Source: an uncultured Acidaminococcus sp.
GTDB taxonomy: Bacteria; Bacillota; Negativicutes; Acidaminococcales; Acidaminococcaceae
Assembly: GCA_900538365.1 (NCBI GenBank)
Contig: UPXT01000024.1
Span: forward strand, 1-27,661
Length of the DNA: 27,661 nt
Direction of reading: 5' to 3'
Under the pieces are notes generated by a model, which worked only from the letters and a program-made list of their open reading frames with translations, was not told where the DNA came from and ran no database searches. This document shows positions 15,022 through 23,135 of this stretch, one piece after another; position 1 is the stretch's first letter, and each line of letters opens with the position of its first letter. The translations under genes were made by a program, and so were the position numbers.

Positions 15022-16359
15022 ATGAACGCTGCAGATTGGATCAAAAAAGACCAAACGGTTAAACAAGTATCTGAGAAAAAGGAAACGGTTTTCATTAACC
15101 CGCTTTATCTACCCTTCGAAACAACGAAAGGCGTCTGCGACCTTATTGTTTCCGACGAGGATATTGCCGATGCCGCGGCAAGACTGGATCGCTTTGCGCC
15201 TTTTATTGAAAAGTGTTTCCCTGAAACAAAAGAAACGCATGGCCTGATTGAATCCCCCCTGCGCAGCATTCCCAAGATGCAGGAAGCGTTAAAAGAGGCT
15301 TATCATGCTGACATTCCGGGAACCCTCATGCTCAAGATGGACAGCCACCTTGCCATTGCTGGATCGGTCAAGGCCCGCGGCGGTATCTATGAGGTCCTAA
15401 AGCATGCCGAAGACCTCGCCCTTGAAGCAGGTCTATTGAAAAAGGATGAATCCTATGCCCGTCTTGCTGATGAAGACGTCAAAACCTTCTTTAAGCAGTA
15501 TACGGTACAAGTTGGCTCAACGGGCAACTTAGGCCTTTCCATTGGCATTATGAGTGCTGCTCTTGGCTTTACCGTCAAGGTTCACATGTCAGCCGATGCC
15601 AAACAATGGAAAAAAGACCTGCTCCGCAGCAAAGGCGTAGAAGTTATCGAATATGCTGATGATTATTCCAAAGCGGTAGCCGAAGGACGGAAGCTTTCCG
15701 ACCTTGATTCAAAAAGCTATTTCGTTGACGATGAGAAGTCGGTCAATCTATTCCTTGGTTATGCAGTAGCCGCCAACCGCCTCAAAAAACAGCTTGATGA
15801 AGCGGGCATTACTGTTGATGGAGACCACCCTCTCATCGTCTATATTCCAGCTGGTGTTGGCGGAGCGCCTGGCGGTGTGGCTTATGGTCTGAAACGTCTT
15901 TTCAAAGACAATGTTCATTGCTTCTTTACAGAGCCTACAAACTGTCCTTCCGTGCTCCTTGGGGTTGCAACGCAGCTTTTTGAAAAAGCCAATGTCCATG
16001 ACTTTGGTATCAGTGGACAGACCGAAGCAGACGGCCTTGCCTGCGCCGCCCCTTCTGGATTTGTTACGCGCATCATGAGCAATCTTCTTTCCGGTGACTT
16101 TACGGTTGACGATTATCGTCTCTTTGATTACCTCCGTCTCCTCCACGGGCAGGAAAACATCGAAATCGAACCTTCAAGCTGTGCCGCCTTTGTGGGACCG
16201 ACGAACCTCCTTTCCTACGAAGCATCGAAAACTTATTGTAAGAAACAGGGACTTACAAAGGAAAAACTGGCTGGCGCTACCCAAATTTGCTGGGCTACAG
16301 GCGGACGTCTTGTTCCCCCTGAAATCCGCAAGGCCTATCTTGAAACACACCTCAAGTAA
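15022..16359 (+). CDS. dsdA: D-serine dehydratase (D-serine ammonia-lyase)
   Basis: This 445-residue PLP enzyme converts D-serine to pyruvate and ammonia. It is full length for DsdA. The cofactor lysine is Lys117 in AGSVKARGG, the phosphate/substrate loop GSTGNLG is at 166-172, and AGVGGAPGG forms the glycine-rich loop. The C-terminal ATQICWATGGRLVP is typical of the family. AAGGAGG precedes the ATG by 7 nt. It is co-transcribed with a GntP-family permease 18 nt downstream, which would supply substrate. The usual LysR regulator DsdC is absent, and an XRE-cupin gene lies downstream instead. Activity on D-threonine or another D-amino acid is possible. Confidence 0.93.
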   Translation: MNAADWIKKDQTVKQVSEKKETVFINPLYLPFETTKGVCDLIVSDEDIADAAARLDRFAPFIEKCFPETKETHGLIESPLRSIPKMQEALKEAYHADIPGTLMLKMDSHLAIAGSVKARGGIYEVLKHAEDLALEAGLLKKDESYARLADEDVKTFFKQYTVQVGSTGNLGLSIGIMSAALGFTVKVHMSADAKQWKKDLLRSKGVEVIEYADDYSKAVAEGRKLSDLDSKSYFVDDEKSVNLFLGYAVAANRLKKQLDEAGITVDGDHPLIVYIPAGVGGAPGGVAYGLKRLFKDNVHCFFTEPTNCPSVLLGVATQLFEKANVHDFGISGQTEADGLACAAPSGFVTRIMSNLLSGDFTVDDYRLFDYLRLLHGQENIEIEPSSCAAFVGPTNLLSYEASKTYCKKQGLTKEKLAGATQICWATGGRLVPPEIRKAYLETHLK

Positions 16360-16377
16360 GGAAAGGAGAATCTCATC

Positions 16378-17709
16378 ATGAACCTCGTCATCATCGGTCT
16401 TATTGCAGCCGTTTTGATTCTTGTGTTCTGTACCATCAAGCTGAAGCTCCATCCATTCTTTGCTCTCATTGCGACAAGTGCGGTCTTTGCCATTATTTCC
16501 GGCATGAATATGGAACAAATGCTGAAGGGCTTTGCCAGCGGTCTTGGCGGAACCGTAGCGGATATTGGGCTTGTCATCGCGCTCGGGACCGTTACAGGAG
16601 TGCTCCTTGAAAAATCGGGTGCCGCTGAAACGATGGCTAAGACCATCCTCAAAATTACGGGTAAAAAACATGCAGCGCTTGGACTTGCCATTACGGGCTA
16701 CTTCGTTTCCATCCCTGTATTCTGCGATTCCGCCTTTGTTCTCCTAAGTCCTATTGCCAAAAGACTCTCCAAAGATACAAAGATTTCCATGACAACCATG
16801 GCCATTGCCCTTTGCATGGGGCTTCACGCCACTCATATGTTTGTCCCACCTACACCGGGTCCCCTTGCCGTTGCAGGCATCCTGAACGCTGATTTGGGAC
16901 AAGTAATCCTGTTCGGAGCATTGGTTTCCATCCCTGTAACACTGATTGGATATGCAGCGGCTCTTGTTGCCGGGAAGAAATACAATTATCTTCCTCAAGA
17001 TGTTGTGGACGCAGAAGAAGGGAAAACCCTTCCCAGTGCCGGTATGGCCTTTACGCCTATTCTGCTGCCGATTTTCCTCATGTTGCTCAAGACCATTGGT
17101 ACTATGTCAAAATGGGAAGGTATTTTGATGAGTTTCATTGATATTCTCGGAACACCACCCGTTGCACTTCTCTGCGGTCTTATCATTGCAGGAATTGGCT
17201 ACCATCAAATCTACCCGGAAGATGATAAGGCTTGGGGATTTGACGGGATCATCGCCGACGCCCTCAAAACAGCGGGCCAAATTGTTCTCATCGTCGGTGC
17301 TGGCGGAGCTTTTTCCGGCGTGCTCAAAGCATCCCCGATGCAGCAAATCCTGACCGATTCTTTCTCTGGCCTTACCCTTGGAATCCTTGCGCCGTTCATC
17401 ATAGGATTCATTTTCCGCACCTGCGTTGGTTCTGCGACCATTGCCATGGTGACAGCGGCTACGATGATTACTCCCCTTATCGATGTACTGGGTTTTGCGT
17501 CCCCCATGGGCCGAGTCGTAGCCATGCTCGCCTGCGCCGCTGGCGGTATGATGGTCTTTCATGCAAACGACGACTTCTTCTGGGTCACGACGACAACGAG
17601 CGAGATGGATACATCCATTGCCTATAAGACCATTCCGCTCATCAGTGTCCTGCAATCCCTGACGGCACTATTTTGCGTCTTCGTGCTTAAAATGATTCTT
17701 GTTGGTTAA
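16378..17709 (+). CDS. GntP-family permease (gluconate/D-serine DsdX-like)
   Basis: This 443-residue inner-membrane symporter of the GntP family has about twelve membrane segments. It carries the family motif ATHMFVPPTPGPLAVAG, CDSAFVLLSPIAK, and a C-terminal FHANDDFFWV segment. Members carry gluconate, and DsdX carries D-serine by proton symport. The gene follows dsdA after 18 nt with an AAAGGAGA ribosome site, so D-serine is the most likely cargo. Sequence alone cannot exclude gluconate or another hydroxy acid. Confidence 0.9.
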   Translation: MNLVIIGLIAAVLILVFCTIKLKLHPFFALIATSAVFAIISGMNMEQMLKGFASGLGGTVADIGLVIALGTVTGVLLEKSGAAETMAKTILKITGKKHAALGLAITGYFVSIPVFCDSAFVLLSPIAKRLSKDTKISMTTMAIALCMGLHATHMFVPPTPGPLAVAGILNADLGQVILFGALVSIPVTLIGYAAALVAGKKYNYLPQDVVDAEEGKTLPSAGMAFTPILLPIFLMLLKTIGTMSKWEGILMSFIDILGTPPVALLCGLIIAGIGYHQIYPEDDKAWGFDGIIADALKTAGQIVLIVGAGGAFSGVLKASPMQQILTDSFSGLTLGILAPFIIGFIFRTCVGSATIAMVTAATMITPLIDVLGFASPMGRVVAMLACAAGGMMVFHANDDFFWVTTTTSEMDTSIAYKTIPLISVLQSLTALFCVFVLKMILVG

Positions 17710-17714
17710 TCGAT

Positions 17715-17754
17715 GAAATGACCTTACCTTTAATTAGGTAAGGTCATTTCTTTT
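17715..17754 (+). terminator. Terminator of the dsdA-permease operon
   Basis: A perfect 15-bp stem (17715-17729 with 17736-17750) has a 6-nt loop and is followed by TTTTC. It lies 5 bases after the permease stop. Confidence 0.88.
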
Positions 17755-17781
17755 CACTGCAAAGGTGAATTATGATATACT
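17753..17781 (+). promoter_or_regulatory. Promoter of the XRE-cupin regulator gene
   Basis: TTCACT (17753-17758) and TATACT (17776-17781) are 17 nt apart, directly behind the preceding terminator. This supports separate transcription of the regulator. Confidence 0.5.
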
Positions 17782-17836
17782 AAGAGGACTTATCATATGC
17801 GTTAAAGATTGGATTGCCCAAGTAGGAAGGAAGATG

Positions 17837-18397
17837 ATGATGGAAGCGCTTCACACTGGAAAAGTCATCAAACAAATTAGGCTGCAAAAAAAATATTCCG
17901 TACGAAAAGTTGCAGCAATGGCAGGCATCACGGCCTCCATGCTAAGCCAAATTGAAAATGAACAAACCAACCCTTCCCTTAATACCCTGCGTTCCATCGC
18001 CCAGGTGCTTGAAGAGCCTCTATACAAGTTTTTCAAGAACGGGCCCTCTGAAGTCCACACCGTTGTTCATCCTGATACACGCAAGACTTTGGGGCTTAAA
18101 TCAATTCCCGATGTACAATATGAATTGCTGACACCTGACACAAATGGGAACATTGAATTTATCATGATGATCATCCCCCCAGGATTTAGCTCTTATCATG
18201 AAGAAAAGACCCACATCGGTGAGGAAGTTGCGTATATGCAGGAGGGCGGTGCCGTCACTTTGGAAATGGAAGGCAAGGACTACAAAATGGAACCAGGTGA
18301 CAGCTTTCGAATTCCTTCCAACGCGGCCCATGTTTGGCACAATCGTTCAGATAAGACTGTCAAGGTTATCTTTGCCGTTACGCCGCCGTCGTTTTAA
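17837..18397 (+). CDS. XRE-cupin transcriptional regulator
   Basis: This roughly 186-residue regulator has an XRE helix-turn-helix (about 8-65; VRKVAAMAGITASMLSQIE, then NPSLNTLRSIAQVL) and a C-terminal cupin (about 105-180; GEEVAYMQEGG and EPGDSFRIPSNAAHVWHN). Proteins of this layout sense small amines, amino acids or acids and usually repress nearby catabolic genes. Three ATG codons in a row (17834, 17837, 17840) follow AGGAAGG. The middle one has good spacing, but the choice is uncertain by one codon. The longer frame back to 17765 lacks a ribosome site. Its position after dsdA and the permease makes those genes and the divergent LarA-like gene its likely targets. Confidence 0.9.
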   Translation: MMEALHTGKVIKQIRLQKKYSVRKVAAMAGITASMLSQIENEQTNPSLNTLRSIAQVLEEPLYKFFKNGPSEVHTVVHPDTRKTLGLKSIPDVQYELLTPDTNGNIEFIMMIIPPGFSSYHEEKTHIGEEVAYMQEGGAVTLEMEGKDYKMEPGDSFRIPSNAAHVWHNRSDKTVKVIFAVTPPSF

Positions 18398-18403
18398 AAA
18401 ACT

Positions 18404-18445
18404 AATTCCCTCCTCTTGGAGTATTTCCTTGAGGAGGGAATTTTG
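18404..18445 (+). terminator. Terminator of the XRE-cupin gene
   Basis: AATTCCCTCCTC (18404-18415) pairs perfectly with GAGGAGGGAATT (18431-18442), followed by TTTG. It starts 7 bases after the stop codon. Confidence 0.85.
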
Positions 18446-18810
18446 CGCAAGTACGGGGTCTATAAAATAGGTGCCGAAACGTCCGCCTTAAACCTCACTA
18501 CGGGAGAGAGCGGAACTTAATTGCCCTAACACATGTTTCCCAGACTTCCACTATCGCTCCAAAAGCATCGTTCAAAACTCGGGCGAATGGTCCTCACTAC
18601 CATTCATAAGGAAACGTCGCTGCGCATTCGCATCCACCACTAAAACTGGAAAATTCAAGGGTTCGTCACTTTTTGAAATTTCTCGATTTTGGTCCCCTGC
18701 CTTGGCAAAAGCGGATTGACTCTATGAGCCGAGTTTTAAGGCAGAGATCTACGGCGCTGCACGACAAATATGCTGTCATTACATTTTTGCCGAGGCGGCA
18801 ATGAAATACA
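18446..18810. other. 365-nt segment without a gene; candidate repeat or structured element
   Basis: No start codon with a ribosome site opens a credible frame on either strand. Base composition is close to that of the coding regions rather than AT-rich like ordinary spacers here. A 7-bp perfect hairpin (GAATGGT-N7-ACCATTC) lies at 18585-18605. GCCTTAAA near 18485 and TTTAAGGC near 18736 are an inverted pair about 250 nt apart. Flanking terminators isolate it on both sides. It could be an interspersed repeat, a gene remnant or an untranslated RNA; I cannot decide. Confidence 0.4.
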
Positions 18811-18854
18811 AAAGCTGCGAAGAAATGAAGCTCTCATTTCTTCGCAGCTTTTTT
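18811..18854. terminator. Terminator of the TRAP-TAXI operon
   Basis: A perfect 18-bp stem (18811-18828 with 18834-18851) has a 5-nt loop, with A-rich and T-rich flanks. It lies 12 bases beyond the stop of the minus-strand permease gene and can also stop transcription entering from the left. Confidence 0.88.
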
Positions 18855-18866
18855 CAGCAAATCTTA

Positions 18867-20894
18867 TTACGCAGCAGGTTTTAAATTGGCTTTTTTCTTT
18901 TTCTGGATCATAATCAGACCCACAAGCACCGCAGCACCGACGATATCGGTCTGGAAACCCGGAATCATGAGACACAATGCCCCGGCAAGGGCCACCACAC
19001 GAAGCGGAAGGGCAACCGGTGCATAGACGTAACCTTCACAGGCAACTGCCAGAAGAAATACACCAAGCGCCGCCGTAGCCGTCGTTAGAAGCCCTTCTGC
19101 AAGGGTCGTATTGATGAGCATAAGCTGCGGGGACAGCACAAAGATATAGGGAATGATAAAGCCTGCAATAGCAAGACGTACACTCGTCCAGCCCGTCTTC
19201 ATGGGATTGCCGCCCGAGACGCCGGCTGCCGCAAAGGCGGCCAAGGCAACAGGAGGCGTGAGGTTTGCAAACATGGCAAAGTAGAAGCTGAACATATGAG
19301 CCGACGCATTCGGAATCCCGAGCTTAAACAGTGCCGGTGCTGCAATGGAGGACGTGATGATGTAGGACGGAATGGAAGGAAGTCCCATACCGAGAATCAT
19401 GCACGTCACCATGGTAAAGACGAGGGTAAAAAGGATGGACGTCTGGCCCAGGCTGATGATGGTATTTGCCATGGTCAGTCCAAAACCGGTCTTGGAAGAT
19501 ACGCCAACGACAATACCGACACAAGCACATGCCATTGCCACACTGACGGTCTGTTTGGCACCTTCAGCTAAAGCATCAACGATTTGTTTGAGATTCATAC
19601 GAGTTGCTTTTTTTACAGCTGCAACGACAATCGTAACACCGATCGTCAAAACGGCGGCATAAACAACAGTAGAACCTGAGAAAAAGAGCATATACAAAAG
19701 AAACAGAATGGGAATGATCAAATGTCCCTGTGCCTTCAGTACTTCCATGGCTTTAGGCAACTGCGATTTAGGGACACCTACAAGCCCGTCTTTAGAAGCA
19801 CGAAGCTGAACCTGAATTAAAATACCCATGTAGTAAAGAAGAGCCGGAATGGCTGCCCATACAATGATTTCCGAATACTTGACGCCCAAAATTTCTGCCA
19901 TGATAAAGGCTGCAGCGCCCATGATTGGCGGAAGGAGCTGGCCGCCGACGGATGCCGCGGCTGATACAGCACCAGAAAACTCAGCGCTGTAACCGGTCTT
20001 TTTCATAAGCGGAATGGTAAAGGATCCCGTCGTTACGACATTTGCAACGGCACTGCCATTGATGGAACCCAAAAGACCAGCAGCAACAACAGAAACCTTG
20101 GCCGGGCCACCTTTTGTATGACCAGCGAGCGCAAGGGAAATATCATTGAAGAATTTACCCATGCCGGACTTTGTCATCACACAGCCAAAAAGAATGAAAA
20201 GGAAGATATAGCTTGCCGAAACGTTGACTGACGTGCCATAGATACCTTCCGTATTGGCAAAGAAGTGATTCGAAAGACTCAGCCAATCATACCCCCGATG
20301 CATAAACATGCCAGGGAACTCACGGCCATAGATTCCGTATAGGATGAAGCCAATACTCAAAAGGGGCAATGCCTTCCCACTGCATCTGCGGGTCGCTTCA
20401 AGGACCAAGGCAACAAGAAGCGTCGCCATGATCATATCAGTCTGACTTGCTCGGCCAGCCCGTTCCACGACACCGAGATAATCGGTATAGATATAGATTG
20501 GAACCGCAAATGCAGCAAGTGCCAAAATCCAGTCGAGAATAGACGGTTTCGTCCTGCTGGATTTCTTGCGCATCGGATACATCAAAAAACATAAGCTCGT
20601 CATCATGGCCACATGAAGACTCCGATGCACTAAAGTCACAGGAGGCCCGAAGATGGCCGTATACAGATGATAAAGTGAAACAAGGATACAAAAAACATAA
20701 AAGAACGATTGCATGACGCCAGTAAATTTACGGGTCGCCGATTCCTTATCTACCTTTTCAATGATGGCAGTTGTTTTAGCCATCATTTCTTCGGACATAT
20801 CACCGGTAATGACACCATCCTTATTAAGCGGTGTATCACTGAAAGAACTTGCCGAGGTAGGGTTGGTTGTGGATACTTTCTTCAAATCTTCCAT
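18867..20894 (-). CDS. TRAP-TAXI transporter fused membrane subunit
   Basis: This protein of about 675 residues is a TRAP permease of the fused type used with TAXI binding proteins. A hydrophilic N-terminus of about 55 residues precedes a DctQ-like four-helix part and a long DctM-like part. GSINGSAVANVVTTGSFTIPLMKK is the DctM signature region, and PPIMGAAAFIMAE and TPPVALAAFAAAG mark the two hairpin repeats. Extra helices at the C-terminus are typical of the TAXI group. ATG 20894 is preferred to TTG 20915 because AGAGGGG lies 8 nt upstream. The first 59 bases overlap the end of the DUF1850 gene. Substrate is unknown; family precedents include glutamate, 2-oxoglutarate and 2-hydroxyglutarate. 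Confidence 0.92.
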   Translation of the reverse strand: MEDLKKVSTTNPTSASSFSDTPLNKDGVITGDMSEEMMAKTTAIIEKVDKESATRKFTGVMQSFFYVFCILVSLYHLYTAIFGPPVTLVHRSLHVAMMTSLCFLMYPMRKKSSRTKPSILDWILALAAFAVPIYIYTDYLGVVERAGRASQTDMIMATLLVALVLEATRRCSGKALPLLSIGFILYGIYGREFPGMFMHRGYDWLSLSNHFFANTEGIYGTSVNVSASYIFLFILFGCVMTKSGMGKFFNDISLALAGHTKGGPAKVSVVAAGLLGSINGSAVANVVTTGSFTIPLMKKTGYSAEFSGAVSAAASVGGQLLPPIMGAAAFIMAEILGVKYSEIIVWAAIPALLYYMGILIQVQLRASKDGLVGVPKSQLPKAMEVLKAQGHLIIPILFLLYMLFFSGSTVVYAAVLTIGVTIVVAAVKKATRMNLKQIVDALAEGAKQTVSVAMACACVGIVVGVSSKTGFGLTMANTIISLGQTSILFTLVFTMVTCMILGMGLPSIPSYIITSSIAAPALFKLGIPNASAHMFSFYFAMFANLTPPVALAAFAAAGVSGGNPMKTGWTSVRLAIAGFIIPYIFVLSPQLMLINTTLAEGLLTTATAALGVFLLAVACEGYVYAPVALPLRVVALAGALCLMIPGFQTDIVGAAVLVGLIMIQKKKKANLKPAA

Positions 20895-21381
20895 CAAAGA
20901 ATCCCCTCTCTTCAATTACAAGAATCAATCGAGTATGTTCCGGCAGGAGCCTGCCACTGGTGATAAGCTCATCATTGAGCTTGATCTCCCGTGTCGCATA
21001 ATGTGAGTTGATCCAGTCAATCCGTGGAAATGGCTGGTCAATTTCATCCATAAAGATGTTGCCCTTCTCATCCACCCATGTTTTCTTCCCTCTATTTTCT
21101 GGGATTCCTGCCCCAAAAGCAGGAAATGAGATGGTATCAAGAATCAATGAATGATCCGGAGCGATGTGGAAGTACTCATGCCAGTGAATATGTTCGAGTG
21201 AATGAATCCAACCAAAAAATAAACGATCCCCAACTTTGGCAGGGAACTCAACATAGATGTGCTGGGTATCATAATTTTTGATTCTCATGACAGTTTGGCT
21301 TGCCCAATGCCACCAGGCCAAAAGTCCGATGGCAAGGGGCAGAAAGACCAAACACAAGGCAATTTTTTGTTTGCCTTTCAT
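20836..21381 (-). CDS. DUF1850 protein of the TRAP-TAXI operon
   Basis: This 181-residue protein has one N-terminal membrane segment (about 9-26) and a small mainly beta domain facing outward (HSLEHIHWHEYFHI, and YATREIKL near residue 130). It matches DUF1850, a family found almost only beside TAXI-type TRAP transporters, and is probably an accessory membrane protein of the complex; its task is not known. It starts 6 bases after the stop of the binding-protein gene with only a weak ribosome site (CTAGG), which suggests coupled translation. Its 3' end overlaps the permease gene by 59 bases in another frame. Confidence 0.82.
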   Translation of the reverse strand: MKGKQKIALCLVFLPLAIGLLAWWHWASQTVMRIKNYDTQHIYVEFPAKVGDRLFFGWIHSLEHIHWHEYFHIAPDHSLILDTISFPAFGAGIPENRGKKTWVDEKGNIFMDEIDQPFPRIDWINSHYATREIKLNDELITSGRLLPEHTRLILVIEERGFFDGRFEESIHNQPYLGKFFQ

Positions 21382-21387
21382 CCTAGA

Positions 21388-22398
21388 TTAGAGCTTTCCT
21401 TTTTCCTTCCAGAATTTTTCAGCACCCGGATGGAGAATCAGCTGAGTTCCCTTGATGCCGCGGAGACCCGTATCCAGTTTAATTTCACGTTTTGCCGTTG
21501 CGTGGGAAGCCCCAATAGTAGCAAGCCCTTTTTCAGAATAGATTCCCGTCAGGATGTCATAAACGACATCATCGGACAACTTTTTATCAACAAGCATGAC
21601 ATTCATAACAGCAGCCGTCGGCGTATCGACTTCGGTGTCATAGGAAGTCTTAGGAATGCTGTATGGCATATAGAACGGGTACTTCTTAGTCAAGTTCTCA
21701 ATGGCTTTCCCGTCAATAGGGATAAAGCGGATTTTTTTCATCGTACCCAGTTCTTTGATGGTTGCGTTGCCAAGTCCGCTCGTTACGAAAGCAACGTCGC
21801 ACTGACCGTTCTTAATCTGGTCAATGGCTTCGCCATAGGACAGGTAGTCAACCTTAGCATCATCATAACTCATGCCATTAGCTTCAAAAATCATACGGGC
21901 ATTGAGTTCAACGCCAGAGTTAGGAGCACCTACACCGACTCTCTTGCCTTTGATATCGGCAAAAGTTTTGATACCCGTGTCTTCAGTCGTAACAATCTGG
22001 ACAACGTTAGGCCACAGACCCATCATGACGCGCAGATCCGGTTCCTTTTTCTTGCCTTCAAAAGCGCCGAATGCTTCTTGGCATTGAATAACCGAGTCTG
22101 ACATAGCAATAGCAAGTTCGCCTTTACCGGTAAGGATGCCATTGATGTTTTCAACCGTTGCACCTGTTGCCGTCGAAGAAGTCTTGTAGCCCATTTCCCC
22201 TACAACCTTAGAGAACGCGCCGCCAATAGGGAAATAAATACCGCTTGTAGGCCCTGTCAGCACGGTCACAAACTGTTTGCTTCGATCAAGCTTACCATCA
22301 GCGGATTTCTTGTCCCCACCGCCACCGCCGCAGCCGGCAATGACCGAACCGGCAACAAGCATGGCTAAAATTGCGGTAACGACTTTTTTGACTTTCAT
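21388..22398 (-). CDS. TAXI-family solute-binding lipoprotein of a TRAP transporter
   Basis: This 336-residue protein begins with a signal peptide ending in the lipobox VIAGC (Cys23), followed by a Gly-rich linker, so it should be a membrane-anchored binding protein. The mature part is a TAXI (TRAP-associated extracytoplasmic immunogenic) domain: FVTVLTGPTSGIYFPIGGAF at the start, TEDTGIKTFADIKGKRVGVGAPNSG in the middle, and a C-terminal EKFWKEKGKL. GGAGG precedes the ATG. It is the first gene of the operon with DUF1850 and the fused permease. Substrates of this family are usually acidic, such as glutamate or 2-hydroxyglutarate; the cargo here is not shown by sequence. Confidence 0.92.
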   Translation of the reverse strand: MKVKKVVTAILAMLVAGSVIAGCGGGGGDKKSADGKLDRSKQFVTVLTGPTSGIYFPIGGAFSKVVGEMGYKTSSTATGATVENINGILTGKGELAIAMSDSVIQCQEAFGAFEGKKKEPDLRVMMGLWPNVVQIVTTEDTGIKTFADIKGKRVGVGAPNSGVELNARMIFEANGMSYDDAKVDYLSYGEAIDQIKNGQCDVAFVTSGLGNATIKELGTMKKIRFIPIDGKAIENLTKKYPFYMPYSIPKTSYDTEVDTPTAAVMNVMLVDKKLSDDVVYDILTGIYSEKGLATIGASHATAKREIKLDTGLRGIKGTQLILHPGAEKFWKEKGKL

Positions 22399-22727
22399 AA
22401 AAACGCCTCCTTTTACAACTCTTTTCTGCTATTGTTTCCCAATCATCCCATATGGCAATCATTTACAGGATTCAATAGGGACCCACGCATCCTCATTGAT
22501 AAAATGACACAAGCACACATGGAATTGAGAAACATATTTCATGAATAAAGAATATCATGAACATAATTTTACGTCAATATTGTGAACTCCCAATTATTTT
22601 ACATTTCTTCAATTCTATATATTATAAAATCAGTACACTAAGTTTTATTTCATCAACACAATCCCAAATTATTCATCTCTACTATATATTATTATTTACA
22701 AGTCAGAGGTCTACTTTTAGGAATGCG
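22399..22727. other. AT-rich spacer upstream of the TRAP-TAXI operon
   Basis: The segment is strongly AT-rich compared with its neighbours, especially 22500-22727. It should carry the promoter of the TAXI operon; TTGAAT on the minus strand at 22475-22470 is a possible -35, without a convincing -10. A 70-codon plus-strand frame at 22557-22769 lacks a ribosome site and has an AT-driven composition, so I do not call it. Confidence 0.4.
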
Positions 22728-22904
22728 TCATATTTCTTCACGAAGTCGTTCATTCTTGAAAGGGTATAAATCTATTATTCTTTCCCTTAATTGTTCTTTA
22801 TCACCATCCCGATGACTGTTTAGCATTGTACGATTATCCTCAAAATGATTAGGAAAAATAGTTAAAAAATCTGATTTTAGTTTTTTTATAAAACGTTTTC
22901 CCAT
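22728..22904 (-). CDS. Possible 58-residue charged small protein, or gene remnant
   Basis: A minus-strand frame of 59 codons begins ATG GGA AAA CGT and ends with TGA at 22728. The predicted peptide starts MGKRFIKKLKSDF and ends with a highly charged amphipathic stretch (KEQLRERIIDLYPFKNERL), which looks protein-like rather than random. An in-frame TAG lies just upstream of the ATG and no ribosome site is visible. It begins within the plus-strand promoter at 22904-22912, so transcription is doubtful. It may be a decayed gene in the AT-rich island. I recognise no family. Confidence 0.25.
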   Translation of the reverse strand: MGKRFIKKLKSDFLTIFPNHFEDNRTMLNSHRDGDKEQLRERIIDLYPFKNERLREEI

Positions 22905-22912
22905 GCTATAAT
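22904..22912 (+). promoter_or_regulatory. Extended -10 promoter of the small membrane protein and exported protein
   Basis: TGCTATAAT at 22904-22912 is a perfect extended -10. The -35 region (22884-22889) is only T-rich. Transcription would start near 22919, about 37 nt before the first ATG. Confidence 0.65.
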
Positions 22913-22955
22913 GGACCTATCAAGCCAAGCCTTACCATCCTCAAAAGGAGTGCCT

Positions 22956-23090
22956 ATGTATCTATCTGATTATCTCATGCTCGCCATTTTGGGAGCGTCC
23001 TTTCTTTTTCCTTCTGACGCGCGGACCCATACGGTATGGGTCTTCTGCCTTATCTATGTGTTTATACGCATCAAACACCGCAAAAAATAG
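22956..23090 (+). CDS. 44-residue small membrane protein
   Basis: A short gene with AAAAGGAG 5 nt before its ATG and a good promoter upstream. The peptide begins MYLSDYLMLAILGASFLF and ends with VWVFCLIYVFIRIKHRKK: two hydrophobic segments (about 5-18 and 27-38) joined by a short polar turn, with a basic tail that should face the cytoplasm. No family is recognised. It lies 45 nt before the exported-protein gene and is probably on the same mRNA. The ribosome site and promoter make it more than a chance frame. Confidence 0.6.
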   Translation: MYLSDYLMLAILGASFLFPSDARTHTVWVFCLIYVFIRIKHRKK

Positions 23091-23135
23091 GTTCCTGCAG
23101 GAATCTCCCTTCCATTTTTCCACAAGGAGGATCTT

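Noticed and set aside
22557..22769. 70-codon plus-strand frame in the AT-rich spacer
   Set aside because: The peptide is mostly Ile, Phe, Tyr and Ser as expected from AT-rich DNA, with no ribosome site.
23092..23103. TTCCTGCAGGAA palindrome between the two region E genes
   Set aside because: Short palindromes of this length occur by chance, and the site lies inside a transcript rather than at a promoter.
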